This document shows, one piece after another, positions 46,836 through 57,519 of a DNA stretch of 64,000 nucleotides. The position numbers were made by a program, and so were the translations under genes. The stretch covers positions 17,708,867 through 17,772,866 of the forward strand of contig JANAVB010031417.1 of assembly GCA_029216955.1 (NCBI GenBank), written 5' to 3'. The notes under the pieces are model-generated. The model was not told where the DNA came from. It made no database searches and was given only the letters and a program-made list of their open reading frames with translations. Each line of letters opens with the position of its first letter. The first letter of the stretch is position 1. The DNA comes from Iris pallida. Taxonomy: Eukaryota; Streptophyta; Magnoliopsida; Asparagales; Iridaceae.

Positions 46836-48705
46836 CTTCACCTACAACATAAGTTGAAGATAAACATTTTGGTACCCATGATCTTATGGGTCCTTGAGGG
46901 TTAGTCTTAGGAACCCACATAAAAACTTTCTTGTCAACAAGTTTCCTTGTATGACAATAATTGGTCGTATGTCCATGCAAGCCACAGTAATTGCAAATCA
47001 TAGAGGATTTAGAAGAAGATATGTGTGAATCTCTAGTGCGAGGAGCTCTAGCATTAGTATTGTGATGATGATAATAAAAAGCATGATGCAAAGTGTTTTT
47101 CTTAACAAAAGGTCCTTTCCTTGTGTTAGGAAAGGATTTGTGTGTAGTGTTCATGTATGAAGTATGCCTAGCATTGTGGTGAGTGTGGAGATGTCTAGGA
47201 GCATGCATGTGAGTAGTGTCCTTATTACCAAATTTCTTACACTGTATAAGAAGATCATTATACTTAATAGAAGTGTCATATTCTCTCCTATTAGCATCTT
47301 GAACTTTGTGCATAGCAAATTCATAAGAGCTTCTCATGGATTGAATCTCATCATCCTTTTTCTTGATGGTGTCAAGAGATTCTTGAAACTTGAGTCGCAA
47401 GGACTCTATTTCATCCGTGTCAGAAGCAGGAGATTTTTCCTTCACATCAATAATGATGCTTGAGAGCCTCTCTACTTCAAGTTGAAGAGCTTCAACCTCT
47501 TTAAGAGATTTCTTGTATTTATTCCGAACACCTTTGTGCTCTTCATGCAATTCAAGAATAGCTTTCTCCAAATCATCATAGGTAAGAGTGTTTAAGGAGA
47601 AATCATCAAGTACCTCATCGGTTGCCATGAGACAGACGTTGGCATTGTGATTGCACTCCTTGTCGTTGTCGGAGTCGCTCGCGTCACTTTCACACCAAAT
47701 GCTTGTGTTGGCAAACTTTCTGGAGGACGAGCTTCCCTTGCTAGGCTTCTCGTACTTGCTTGAGTCTTTTCTTATCATCGGACAATCCCTCTTGATGTGT
47801 CCGGGTCTTCTGCATTGATAGCACGTCGGATCTTTTTTGTTGTCCCGTCTGAAGCGGTTGGCTTTGTTGAATTTTAGGAACTTTCGAAAGTGCTTAGCTG
47901 TGAGAGCTATTTCTTCATCGTCGTCCGACTCATTGTCGTCGGAGCTATCCTTGGAGTAGGACTTTGTCGCTTTGAGAGCAAGAGATTTCTCCTTCTCTTT
48001 GGTCTTCTCCTTCTCCTTCTCTTGTATAGAGGATTCCTCTTGATCCTTCATATCGAGCTCGTGAGTCATTAGCTTACCCATAAGGGTCTCAAGGTTCATG
48101 AATGTTAGATCGTTCCCCTCAATGATTGCGGTAGCTTTAGGACTCCAAACTTTCGTCAATCCTCTAAAAAATTTTCTGATCTTTTCATGAGCAGGATATT
48201 CCTTACCAAGAGAAGAGAGAGGGTTAATAATGTCAACAAAACGAGTAAACATGCAAGTAATAGATTCATCATGCTTCATTTTAAAGGACTCATATTTTTG
48301 TGTGAGTCTACTAATCTTGGATTCCTTCACTTGTGAAGTTCCCTCGTGTGTGACTTCAAGTAACTTCCAAATCTCATTGGAAGTCTTGCAAGTAGAGATT
48401 CGGTTGAATTCACTACTGTCGAGAGCACAATAAAGAGCATTCATTGCTTTGGCATCTCGACTCGCAAGCTTCTTGGTATTTTCAGTAAGTGTGTCCCGAA
48501 GGGTGTCAGAAGCAATATCCTCAATAACTCTGGAAGGAGTAGGAAGACCATTTATCACGCAATCCCATAAATCAAAATCTATGGACTTCAGATAAATGCT
48601 CATCCTAATCTTCCAGTAGTTATAGTTGGTTCCATCAAATAGGGGAGGCCTATTTGTGGAGTGTCCTTCATTGTGGATGGTGTTGATACTAGGGTTAGAG
48701 GCCAT
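46819..48705 (-). CDS. Gag of Sirevirus S2, apparently intact (628 aa)
   Basis: The ATG at 48705 is 54 bases after the LTR end, and the frame is open to TAG at 46819-46821. The N-terminal copia gag domain carries PPLFDGTNYNYWKIRM and then STCKTSNEIWKLLEVTHEG, SKISRLTQKYESFKM and NPKATAIIEGN-type blocks. The first zinc knuckle CYQCRRPGHIKRDC (about residue 300) is followed by a long charged coiled-coil-like region and a His/Asn-rich tract. A second knuckle CNYCGLHGHTTNYC lies near the C-terminus. The product would build virus-like particles and bind element RNA. The end SFSC lies in the overlap with pol, which continues in the +1 phase. Intact by eye, though its pol partner is dead. Confidence 0.9.
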   Translation of the reverse strand: MASNPSINTIHNEGHSTNRPPLFDGTNYNYWKIRMSIYLKSIDFDLWDCVINGLPTPSRVIEDIASDTLRDTLTENTKKLASRDAKAMNALYCALDSSEFNRISTCKTSNEIWKLLEVTHEGTSQVKESKISRLTQKYESFKMKHDESITCMFTRFVDIINPLSSLGKEYPAHEKIRKFFRGLTKVWSPKATAIIEGNDLTFMNLETLMGKLMTHELDMKDQEESSIQEKEKEKTKEKEKSLALKATKSYSKDSSDDNESDDDEEIALTAKHFRKFLKFNKANRFRRDNKKDPTCYQCRRPGHIKRDCPMIRKDSSKYEKPSKGSSSSRKFANTSIWCESDASDSDNDKECNHNANVCLMATDEVLDDFSLNTLTYDDLEKAILELHEEHKGVRNKYKKSLKEVEALQLEVERLSSIIIDVKEKSPASDTDEIESLRLKFQESLDTIKKKDDEIQSMRSSYEFAMHKVQDANRREYDTSIKYNDLLIQCKKFGNKDTTHMHAPRHLHTHHNARHTSYMNTTHKSFPNTRKGPFVKKNTLHHAFYYHHHNTNARAPRTRDSHISSSKSSMICNYCGLHGHTTNYCHTRKLVDKKVFMWVPKTNPQGPIRSWVPKCLSSTYVVGEESFSC

Positions 48706-48740
48706 GGATCACTCAAAGGGTGTAAATCCAAATCAAGAGA

Positions 48741-48757
48741 ACAAAGCACTGATACCA
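48741..48757 (-). other. Primer-binding site of S2, tRNA-Met
   Basis: The minus strand reads TGGTATCAGTGCTTTG two bases after the LTR. It has one mismatch to the usual TGGTATCAGAGC core. Confidence 0.85.
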
Positions 48758-48759
48758 AT

Positions 48760-50060
48760 TATAGAACCCTAGAAGGGGGTGAATAGGGAGATAAAAAATA
48801 ACTAGTGCAACAGAAGCAATATATGACAAATAAAAATAAAGAGTGAGAAGATCAAACACAAGATGTATCCTGGTATCCTCGCTTGAGGCAATCCAGTCCC
48901 GGAACTCTCTCCGGCTTAAATCCACTATTTAGTCAAATAGTACACACGAGTTTGGATCCGAAGAACTCGCCAACTTCAACACGAGTTTGGATCCGAAGAC
49001 TCGCCAACTTCAACACACGAGTTTTCTTACGAAGGCTCGCCAACTTCAAACAAATGAGAAGAGAAACTTGTTGATCTTCTAACACGTGAAGATCGAAATT
49101 TACAACTCTTAAATACTCTATCACTTTGGGAGAGGATGACAATTAAAAGCTTGAAGAGTATTAATGGTGGAGCTCTTGGTTGTTGGAAAATTTATGGCAA
49201 GAGTTGGTGAAAGCCTCAAGAGAGAGAGAGAGCTTTCTTTTATAGAGAAACCAAGAGCTGGTGGCATTTAATGCTTCTGAATACAGGCAGACCGGCATGC
49301 CGTCGGTATGCAGCGGCATACCGTTGGTATACCGGCCAAATAGTAACGGTCATATTAATGACCGTTTGAGAGCATTAAATGCGGCCATTAATGCTAGTCA
49401 GAGCAAATCAAAAACCAAATATTTGAAACTCGGTATACCGTCGGTATGCAACGGCATACCGTCGGTATACCGACGTTTTGGCACAGTAAGTTTTGGGTTG
49501 CTAAAAATGGTATACCGTCGGTATGCCGGAGAATGCCGTCGGTTTGCCGACAATTTGTCACAGCAACTTTTGGGTCGCTAAAAATGGTATACCGCCGGTA
49601 TGCCGGAGCATACCGTCGGTATGCCGACAATTTGTCACAGCAACTTTCTGGACACTAAAAACGGTATACCGCCGGTATGCCGAAGCATGCCGCCGGTATG
49701 CCGACAATTTGTCACAGCAACTTTCTGAACTCCAAAAACGGTATACCACCGGTATGCCCAAGCATGCCGCCGGTATGCCGCTCTGTAGGTATTTTCTTTT
49801 TGACTTGTTCTTTTACTTGTCATCCGTCCTTAGGTGTTTACAGATATACCTAGACTTTGTACAGACACGAAGACTCTAAGCAGGAAGACGGCGTCTTATG
49901 CAAGGAACGTCGGTAACTGCTTCAGTCTTCGATGTAAAAGATGATAGCGCTTGAACGGAAGTACTCCATGTAGTAGAGCTTCTGAGAATATTTGAATCTG
50001 AAGATACAGAAAACTAAACTACGAAGATGCTGTTAATAATCAAAATAAAATGTGCCAACA
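48760..50060 (-). repeat. 5' LTR of Sirevirus S2
   Basis: 1301 bp from TGTTGGCACA (50060) to TTCTATA (48760). The final CA has changed to TA compared with the other LTR. Tandem GGTATACCG units occupy 49432-49783. It has no MITE, so it serves as the empty-site control for 40888-41494. Confidence 0.92.
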
Positions 50061-50896
50061 CTGACTACTTCAACTGTCTGGGCAATCATTTCTGGACCGA
50101 GCATCTGTCTCTCTTCGACATCGTCCCATGCTAATGGGGATCTGCACTTCCTACCATACAGAGCTTCGAACGGAGCCATCTGAATACTGGCCTGGAAACT
50201 ATTGTTGTACGAGAACTCCACAAGGTGCAGGTGATCTTCCCACGACCCACCGAAGTCAAGTGTACATGACCGCAACATATCCTCAAGAGTCTGGACGGTG
50301 CGCTCTGACTGGCCATTTGTCTGCGGATGATATGCTGAACTGATAGGAAGAACCACCTCAATTCCTATCTTCTGAAAATCTGCCAATAACTCTGGTTGCG
50401 CCGTTAGGAAGTAAACTCCGGGTCTCCGGCTCAACGCATCTGCTACGACGTTGGCCTTCCCTGGATGATTCTGTAAATTCACATCGTAGTCCACCAGTAG
50501 CTCAAGCCATCTTCTCTGCCGCATATTAAGGTCCTTCTGGGTGAAAACATACTTCAGGCTCTTGTGACAGTAAATATCTCCACTCTATCTCCATACAAGT
50601 AGTGCCTCCACAACTTAAGTGCAAACACTACTGCTGCCAGCTCCATGTCGTGGGTCGGGTAATTCTTCTTATGATCACGAAGTTGACGTGATGCATAAGA
50701 TATTACCTTTCCATGCTGCATCAAGACACACCCCAACCCTCTGCCTGAAGCATCGCAATAAACTGTGAATCCTTCGGTCCCATCTGAAAGTGTGAGAATG
50801 GAAGCCGTTATCAACCCTCGCTTCAACTTCTCGAATGATTCCTGACACTCTGCTGTCCAAGCAAACTGCACATCCTTGCGGGTCAACTGGGTCATC
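50061..50896 (-). pseudogene. D pol: RNase H and part of the integrase, with internal deletion
   Basis: From about 50893 downward on the minus strand are the RT/RNase H junction ([13 protein letters not shown]) and gypsy RNase H ([36 protein letters not shown]). A one-base frameshift lies near 50575. Then come [23 protein letters not shown] and QPELL, followed at once by the end of the integrase core ([41 protein letters not shown]). The integrase zinc finger and the first half of the core are missing, so an internal deletion of a few hundred bases is inferred near 50395. Upstream RT, protease and gag are cut off by an LTR at 50897. Confidence 0.88.
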
Positions 50897-53500
50897 TGTA
50901 GCTCCCCTTCCCGGAAATACTGAAAATATTTTTATTTTATTATTTATTGGATTTAAATGGAGATTATCCACACACGGTATAAATTTTTGGTACAACCATT
51001 TTGACATGTTTGGGACTTTTAAGTTTATACATGACCGGGCCTTACTCGACATGAGCTCAAGGTATTATTCTGTCAAATACAGACATTGATACAGTCCTCC
51101 TATAGGAGACAGGAGTACCATGAAACCTAGGGCTTCGGTGAAAGCCACAAAGGGATATGGTTAACATCTATAGTAAGCTTGTCATATATTTTTACGTTTG
51201 TACAAGGTTGATATATTCTTGATCATAATCAATTCTACTAGATCTTGGTTATTGAATTGAAGACAGATGGTATATTAAGAAAATGGCAGGTGCTGAATAT
51301 TAATGTTTGAAGGAGCTACTCTGTAAGTTGTCCATGTTGTGGAGAGTGGCTGAACATCTTATAGTAGTGTTTAATTGTCTTGCTTTGGCAACATGCTCTT
51401 CACTTTCCTAGGAGTGGTATTATTTAGAGTTAGAAGCTGCATATTACTGTGGAGTCCATTATGTTGATTTGGGAACAATGTAGACTGGGTTCTTAAATCC
51501 CCACAAGGAATAGCTATATTAATCTTTATAAAACTTCAGTAATTTTATTTGTTACACTCAAGTAATTTTGTTTATTAGCCTATTTGGGGGGGCTTATTAG
51601 CTAAGCATTGGTGCAATATTTAGTGGCTTATGCATGTCAAGATATCAAGGAGGGGACCTATTGGTTATGTTTAGGTAGTTACGAAATATTTGCTATTTGG
51701 AAAGTTGGAGGGAAATCCTAATTAATTTGATTTATTAGAGTACATAGTTGTGAATGTTTGGAGTATGTTCTGCTGACTTAAATCTCTTCAGTTTTAAGCA
51801 TGGATTTAACCAGTAATGTGTGTCAAATTTCTCTGTCATTAGAACCCTGCCAGTAATGGTTGGGTCAGGTAAGACACTTCAGGCCGTCCGTTGGACCACA
51901 TGGTTTTTGTAGTGGGCTGAAATGGCAGTGAATGTGAACCAAGCTTGAGATAACTCAGATGTGTTGAACCTTTGTTTGAAGTCATCCCGTGTATTGTGTA
52001 CCCCATTTGTTTTACGTAAGCAGTGGCACCCCCGGCCAGGGGCCAGCAACCCAAACACAGCAGCCCACAGAGCCCAGTCCTGCATGACCCCCCAACCGAG
52101 CCTTTGGCCTGTACACCCGAGCGGAGTAACGCATATATAGATCGACAGATGGGGGAGAACGAAAAACGAAAACCCTAACTCTGAGAGAGCGCCACCCTCC
52201 TCCTGACCTGGGGTGACCACCTCGCGCTCACAGCGCCGTCGCGCGCGGCCGGGAGCCGACGCAGCAGGGCCGCACGCGCGCGCATAGGTGCGGGTCGCAG
52301 CAGCAGCACATGCGACAGGTACGGATTCATCGTTTTGTTTCTTCGCGTACGCTTCATCGTTTTCAATTTCGTAAATTGATATGGAAACCCTATATGACCC
52401 TCTAGAGGCCCCAGCAAATAGGTTGCAATATGGTCGAGCCTTTGATTCGCAAAATTGAGGCAAACATCGACGAAAAACTGATTCGAAAATAGGACTGAAA
52501 ACAGTCGAGTTAGTCTACTTTGTATTTATTTATCTTCCAAACCATGCATAATTTTGAAAACCTATTTGAAGGCGTTTATTGACAACATATAGGACTTCGA
52601 ATCCCTTTTTACGAAATTTGATTTCATCGACTACGTGCCGAGAGATCGGATTCCGAAGTTTCCCAAAAACCTGTTTTAAAAACTAGAAAATTCATCCACG
52701 CGACGTACGTCCCGCCATTCCGGGCGACGTGGTCGCGTACCGTAAGCATCGAAAGCTGTGTAACGGTTTCGTGGTCGTGCGGGCTTTGGCGGAATTCGAA
52801 TTGATCGCGTGTGCGCGACGAATTTGATGCGTATCCGTCGAAATTCACCGTATCGTGCACTTTGCAAATTCTCCAATTACTTTGTGCACGCTCGTCAGAG
52901 CGAGACAAAACTTGCGCCAACAGGACCGTATCGTTTTTCTGGTCCTGTATGCCAAGTTTGGTCCGATTCTGAGACAGTTGAATCGTACGTCGTTTTGCAG
53001 GCCCTACGGTTCCACTCAACGGGCGATTTTGTGCACGGCCCGCCGGAATCCAACTCTGGATATACGGTTGGGATCGTATCGAAAAACTGAATTCGTAGAC
53101 ATGTAGTTTGACGACTTTAGAGACCGTTGACTCAGGCACGCTTTTCGGTGCAAAGCGGGTCCAACGGTGGACACCGTTTTGGCCCAAAATTACCGTTTTG
53201 CCCCTGTGTCCAGAATTGGACTTAAGGACAGGCAATCCTAGCTATTTTGACTATTCTGAGATCATTGGTATTGTCTATTTAAGTATTCGGGGACTATTGT
53301 ACGGGTTTTGACTATTGTGGCACATTGAGTAGTTCAGACTGTCGGTTTCGCTAGCAGAGGACCACAGGCGAGTACAGTTTATTGTCTGTATTTCGATATT
53401 GATTTTTACTATATTTCATTGATTAGCCATTAGTTATGTGATTTTTATACTCTATTATAAATTGTTGAGTCGGGAATGAGAAGTACCAAGGATGTGTGAT
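50897..53500 (+). repeat. Putative gypsy LTR (I) inserted in D pol
   Basis: D pol stops abruptly at TGTAGCTCCCCTTCCCGGAA (50897), which resembles other Tekay-like LTR starts, and the following GAAAATATTTTTATTTTATT mirrors the E LTR beginning. A CATATATAGATCG TATA-like box (52131) leads into a GC-rich leader with AAAACCCTAA (about 52170), and a CAG|GTACGG splice-like site lies near 52316. GGCGAGTACAG near 53366 matches a block of the E LTR. The 3' end is not resolved. The minus-strand ORF at 52624-53235 is not supported. Moderate to low confidence. Confidence 0.45.
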
Positions 53501-53506
53501 CCGACC

Positions 53507-53731
53507 GTAGACAGTGTTTATTTTCATGCAGTAGATCTCGTAGACAGTATTTATTTTCTGCAGTAGATCTCGTAGACAGTATTTATTTTCTGCAGTAGAT
53601 CTCGTAGACAGTGTTTATTTTCATGCAGTAGATCTCGTAGACAGTGTTTATTTTCTGCAGTAGATCTCGTAGACAGTGTTTATTTTCTGCAGTAGATCTC
53701 GTAGACAGTGTTTATTTTCTGTAGTAGATCT
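53507..53731. repeat. 32-bp minisatellite GTAGACAGTGTTTATTTTCT
   Basis: Seven near-identical 31-33-bp units; two carry an extra AT before GCAG and two have A for G in AGTATTT. It sits at the border between LTR I and an inverted gypsy LTR fragment. Confidence 0.9.
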
Positions 53732-53810
53732 AGGTGGGGCAAATGTCCTCAGGGCAATCATCTGTAATATTTTCAACATGTCCAGTCAGGACAGGAACGA
53801 GTACAAATCA
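53732..53810 (-). repeat. Inverted fragment of a Tekay-like LTR
   Basis: CTGTAATATTTTCAACATGT and CAGGACAGGAACGAG are the reverse complement of a conserved block in the E LTR (about 60490-60530). This shows a second gypsy LTR in the opposite orientation. Extent uncertain. Confidence 0.5.
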
Positions 53811-54576
53811 TCAAGAAATTCCAAGTAAATGACAGAGAACTATAAAGCAGTTATAGACAGTTGTATTGATGAATATGGCAGTTTAATTTTCAGGTGATGG
53901 TATAGAGAGACAGATAAAGTACAAAGAAAGTAAGTAACTAAACAAGAAGAGAAACATAGCAATGAAGACTGTAAAATAAGATCTAGCTGAACTAGAGTAA
54001 CATAATGAGTTCAGACAGTACAATATAAGTCGAGTGTAATCCCAATGTGAGTCTAATAGAAGATGAGTCGAATGTGATTCTAATCATTGTTCTAATAAGG
54101 TGATTCGAATAAGGTGATACGAATAGTGATTCGAATAGTAGTCAAACAATGATTCGAATAAATTCTCCAAGTGTGTTTTAAAATACCGAGATCGACATGT
54201 AAACTGTGTAGGCCTTTAAAAATTACAGTCACGCTAAGTTGATCAGGACAGAGTCAAAAGACACGCTCAGTTGATCCAGACAATATTTACAAATCACGCT
54301 GGGGAGACAGCTCATCATTTGTCAGAGAGTAATTATGACTGACAGCACAACAGTCGAAGAATGTCTCTTCGTATGCCACGTATGCACAGGATTCGAGAGA
54401 TCACAGCCGTCTATTGCGTGATTTTCGAAATCTTCTTCAGCAAGACTCAACCTTTGTCAAGTTGGCGTACCAAAAGAGCTTCTTGTCATTTAATGTGACT
54501 GACAAAAGCAATCACTACCGGAGATTTTGTGTCAGTCGAGGCACGCTGAATCAAGACAGCTGGCAGTTCTATCTCA

Positions 54577-54810
54577 AGTCTGCGTGGATTCTGAAGTTTT
54601 CTTCATCAAAGTCTGCGTAGATTCTGAAGCTTCTTGCCCCAAGTTTGCGTAGATTTTGAAGCTTTCTACCCCGAGTCTGCGTGAATTTCGTCTTCACCAA
54701 GTCTGCGTGGATTCTGAAGCTTCTTGCCCCAAGTTTGCGTGGATTTTGAAGCTTTCTACCCCGAGTCTGCGTAGATTTCGTCTTCAACAAGTCTGCGTAG
54801 ATTTCATCAA
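54577..54810. repeat. GTCTGCGTRGATT nested tandem repeat
   Basis: Eight subunits of 26-33 bp start GTYTGCGTRGATT, grouped in a higher unit of about 90 bp (GAAGCTTCTTGCCCCAA, GAAGCTTTCTACCCCGA, TTTCGTCTTCAMCAA) present twice. Lies in U3 of element F. Confidence 0.85.
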
Positions 54811-55016
54811 ATTGGAGTACGTGGCAGCCATGCCACTGATCTCTCGCCTGCGTGTCCTGTAACTTGCACACGACTCATGCATGATTGCCATGTGTCCAAC
54901 AGTTACAGGCCACGTCCAGTAACTGCTCACAACCTTGCGTATGTTAAATCCTGCGTGATTTTCAACTAAGCACAGGCTGTGAAGACAGTTATCTTTTCGG
55001 TTATTATTTTTGACTC

Positions 55017-55024
55017 TATAAATA
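55017..55024 (+). promoter_or_regulatory. TATA box in LTR of element F
   Basis: TATAAATA, about 185 bases before the primer site; the same octamer occurs in the LTR of H. Confidence 0.55.
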
Positions 55025-55187
55025 GAGTTCTTTTTCTCATTCATTGTAAGGATACATAGTTATCTACTGTCAAAATTTTGAGAGCTTTTCTTCTTCGCAT
55101 AGTTCAAGGGATAAAGTGATCGTCTTCTAGATCAGATTCTCACAGTTGTAATTTTCCCAGATACACAATAAATAAAAGAATTTATTT

Positions 55188-56593
55188 ATGGAAAACAAAT
55201 TGGCGACTCTGCTGGGGAAAACCATCTCCTCTTCTGAGATGGCAACAACTCAATACGATACTTCGTCAATCGGCTCGACGAAGAAGGTGATGACGATCCA
55301 ATTCGATCAACTCGCCTATGAAGAAATGCAGTGGGCTAAGAGTGGTAAGCCCACTACAGCCTCCATCATCACTGCCAAGTCGAAGGGACACTCTATCTAT
55401 GTCCCTAAGAATCAGTTGGCAGCCAATGGTGAAGTCTCTGCCACAGTGTCTGCTCCTAACACTGGCAAGAACTCTACTGCAAGCACGCACACTCTTGTGC
55501 GCTCGAAGATGACAGCAATCAAAGATCACGCTAACAGTACTGGCTCTTTAGCCAAATCTGTTCCAGTGTGTGTCTCCAAAGTTGAAAGTCACGCTGACAG
55601 TACTGGCTCCTTAGCCAAATCTGTTCTAGCGTGCAATTTCAACCTCAAAAGTCACGCTAATAATACTGGCTCCTTAGCCAAATATGTTCCAACGTGTATT
55701 TCCAAAGTCAAAAGTCATGCCAACAGCACTGGTTCTTTAACCAAGCCTGTTTCAGCGTGTATTTCATCTAAGAAGAATAGCTCTTTAGCTATCTCTTCCT
55801 CTTTGCCAAATTCTACCAGAACTGGGGGTGGTCTTCCACACAGAGTCCCTTCGAAAAGAAATAACTCTTTAGTTGTTTCTTCTGCTCCTGTAGTTTTTAC
55901 TTCAGGAACAGCTTTGACTGACAATTTTGTTAGTCAAAGAAAAGGAGATGGTCTTTTGACTACTCTTCCTTCTGGACATTCTATGTCTCAAAACTTGAAT
56001 GAGTCTAAGAAGAAACATTCCTTAATGTTTTCTTTTATGACTTCTTCGAATTGGGCACAGAATTTGTCTAGAAAAGGTCTGTTACCAACTCCTAATCAAG
56101 GGGGTGGTTCAACTCTTCCTTCTCTGCAAATATCCAGATCAATGGAAGGAAAACTCCATGTGTCCAAAACCAATGTGCTACCTCCAACTGATCTAAGAAC
56201 AAAAATTAACACTTCTGGTTTTAAGAAACCATACCAGTTGGAAACAAGGATAAGAGACCCAGATGCAGAGTATGCAAGAAACTATGTGGCTCATATTAAT
56301 CATTCTCTATATAATCAAGAGCCGTCAAGACCCAAGAACAGGAAATATACTCCTCAATCTTCACAAACAGATTTACGAGAATATCTTCAACAGAAGAGAA
56401 GAAGTGATTCTGTGTCAAAGGACCATGCTGAATGTGACTTCTATCCAAGAGTCATAATTCAATGCAGATGTCAATCAATGGCTCATGATCATGTTGATCA
56501 TGAATGTGACTTCCAGCCAAGAATCACAATGCAATACAGATGTCAAACAAAACGACAATCTGTCTTCAATCGGATTCAGTGTGAACCCATACC
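55188..56593 (+). pseudogene. Gag-region ORF of element F, cut by an LTR insertion
   Basis: The ATG at 55188 lies in the last ten bases of the LTR. The frame crosses the primer-binding site, which encodes LATLLG, and stays open for 469 codons to the LTR inserted at 56594, whose sequence supplies a spurious C-terminus. The N-terminus matches element H (LATLLG, Gly-Ser stretch, AYEE). Between 55527 and 55778 four 21-residue repeats (HANSTGSLAKSVPVCVSK type) occur at an exact 63-bp spacing. The rest is Ser/Thr/Lys-rich and basic, and a QSVFNRI motif near 56563 recalls the SVFDRL-type motif of H. No zinc knuckle, protease or RT is seen. Gag/linker identity is inferred from position. Confidence 0.65.
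55201..55218 (+). other. Primer-binding site of element F, tRNA-Arg type
   Basis: TGGCGACTCTGCTGGGGA, identical to the site of H and three bases after the LTR end. It lies inside the ORF. Confidence 0.8.
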
Positions 56594-57519
56594 TGTCACG
56601 CCCCAGAACCAGAATACTGGAGAGCGGAGGAATGACTCAGCCAGCTACGTATTACGGGTAGATGAATACCATATAATACGATCAATACTGTCTAAAAAAC
56701 AAGGGGGTGCATACTACATGAAAGTCTCGCTATGGTCACTTCACATCTATTGTCTCAATCATTCAAACAAGAAGCAATAACAGAGAACATTTAAGGATAA
56801 GCAATAAGGCGTCCCAAACGCTTAGTCAAGATGTTCTTGAGATCTGGCTTTACAAAACATAGCCAGATAATATAGCAACATATACACAATTGTTATCAGC
56901 TGCAGTCTGACTTAATTACAATTATGTAAAAGTAAGTACAAGACAATCCGACTAACATGTCGGTGCCAAGCGACAAAATATAAAGTAATTAACAAAAAAA
57001 GCGGGGAAGTAAGGAACCCACTCGAGTCCTCCTGCGATCATCCCTCTAGTATTGACCATCTTGGAGGTAGAGGTAAGCTGAGTCCTCAGGAACCGGCTCT
57101 AAATCTGGCCATGCAAAACCAGAGAGGTTAGACCTCTAATAGCAAGTATCGCAAGGAAGCACGATATGAGACATTAAACCAGTAAATAAGAGAATATAAT
57201 AATAGATCTCTGCTTGCTACTGGGATTCACATAACATTACGACACTTCGAACCGACCTCCCAACCAAACAAGGACAGAAGTTGGCCCGTCATGTCCTGAT
57301 GCTCTGATCATCTCAGTTAGGTAACAGAGTAGGTACAGTACACAAACAAATCAACTTAAACGGCCATCCAACTCCTACGGCTTACTACTGTGAGCTCCAA
57401 GTTATCCTGGAATTATGCAATAAAGATTTCTCAGTTCTTACTATGGACAAGCAAGGCTAGTCGATCCAATCAATCAATTGCGCCAATCATGAATTAGACG
57501 AGTCCCAGCGGGACGCCCG
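56594..57519 (-). repeat. D-family LTR fragment inserted in element F
   Basis: Begins TGTCACGCCCCAGAACCAGA at 56594, i.e. the LTR 3' end on the minus strand, homologous to 33772 and 35379. Shared blocks include AATACTGGAGAGCGG and AAGGCGTCCCAAA. Cut at 57520 by element E. The candidate 5-bp flank is ATACC (56589-56593). Confidence 0.75.

Larger units (their letters stand above)
39692..50060 (-). mobile_element. Complete Sirevirus S2 (Ty1/copia), nested in D pol
   Basis: The two LTRs (48760-50060 and 39692-41605) begin TGTTGGCACA and end TTCTACA or TATA. The element is flanked by 5-bp target duplications CTGAC at 39687-39691 and 50061-50065. The order on the minus strand is 5' LTR, primer site, gag, pol, env-like ORF, polypurine tracts, 3' LTR. 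Every coding part has at least one lesion except gag. Confidence 0.95.
53840..55197 (+). repeat. 5' LTR of element F (start uncertain)
   Basis: It ends GGAAAACA at 55197, three bases before the primer site. TATAAATA lies at 55017-55024. Two internal repeats lie inside: TGATTCGAATA-type units (about 54050-54170) and a GTCTGCGTAGATT array (54577-54810). The left boundary could not be fixed because only one LTR is present and the sequence upstream is a mosaic. Confidence 0.55.

Noticed and set aside
51879..53235. Minus-strand ORFs of 194 and 203 codons
   Set aside because: They lie in a putative LTR leader and downstream GC-rich region with no domain match; composition explains the openness.
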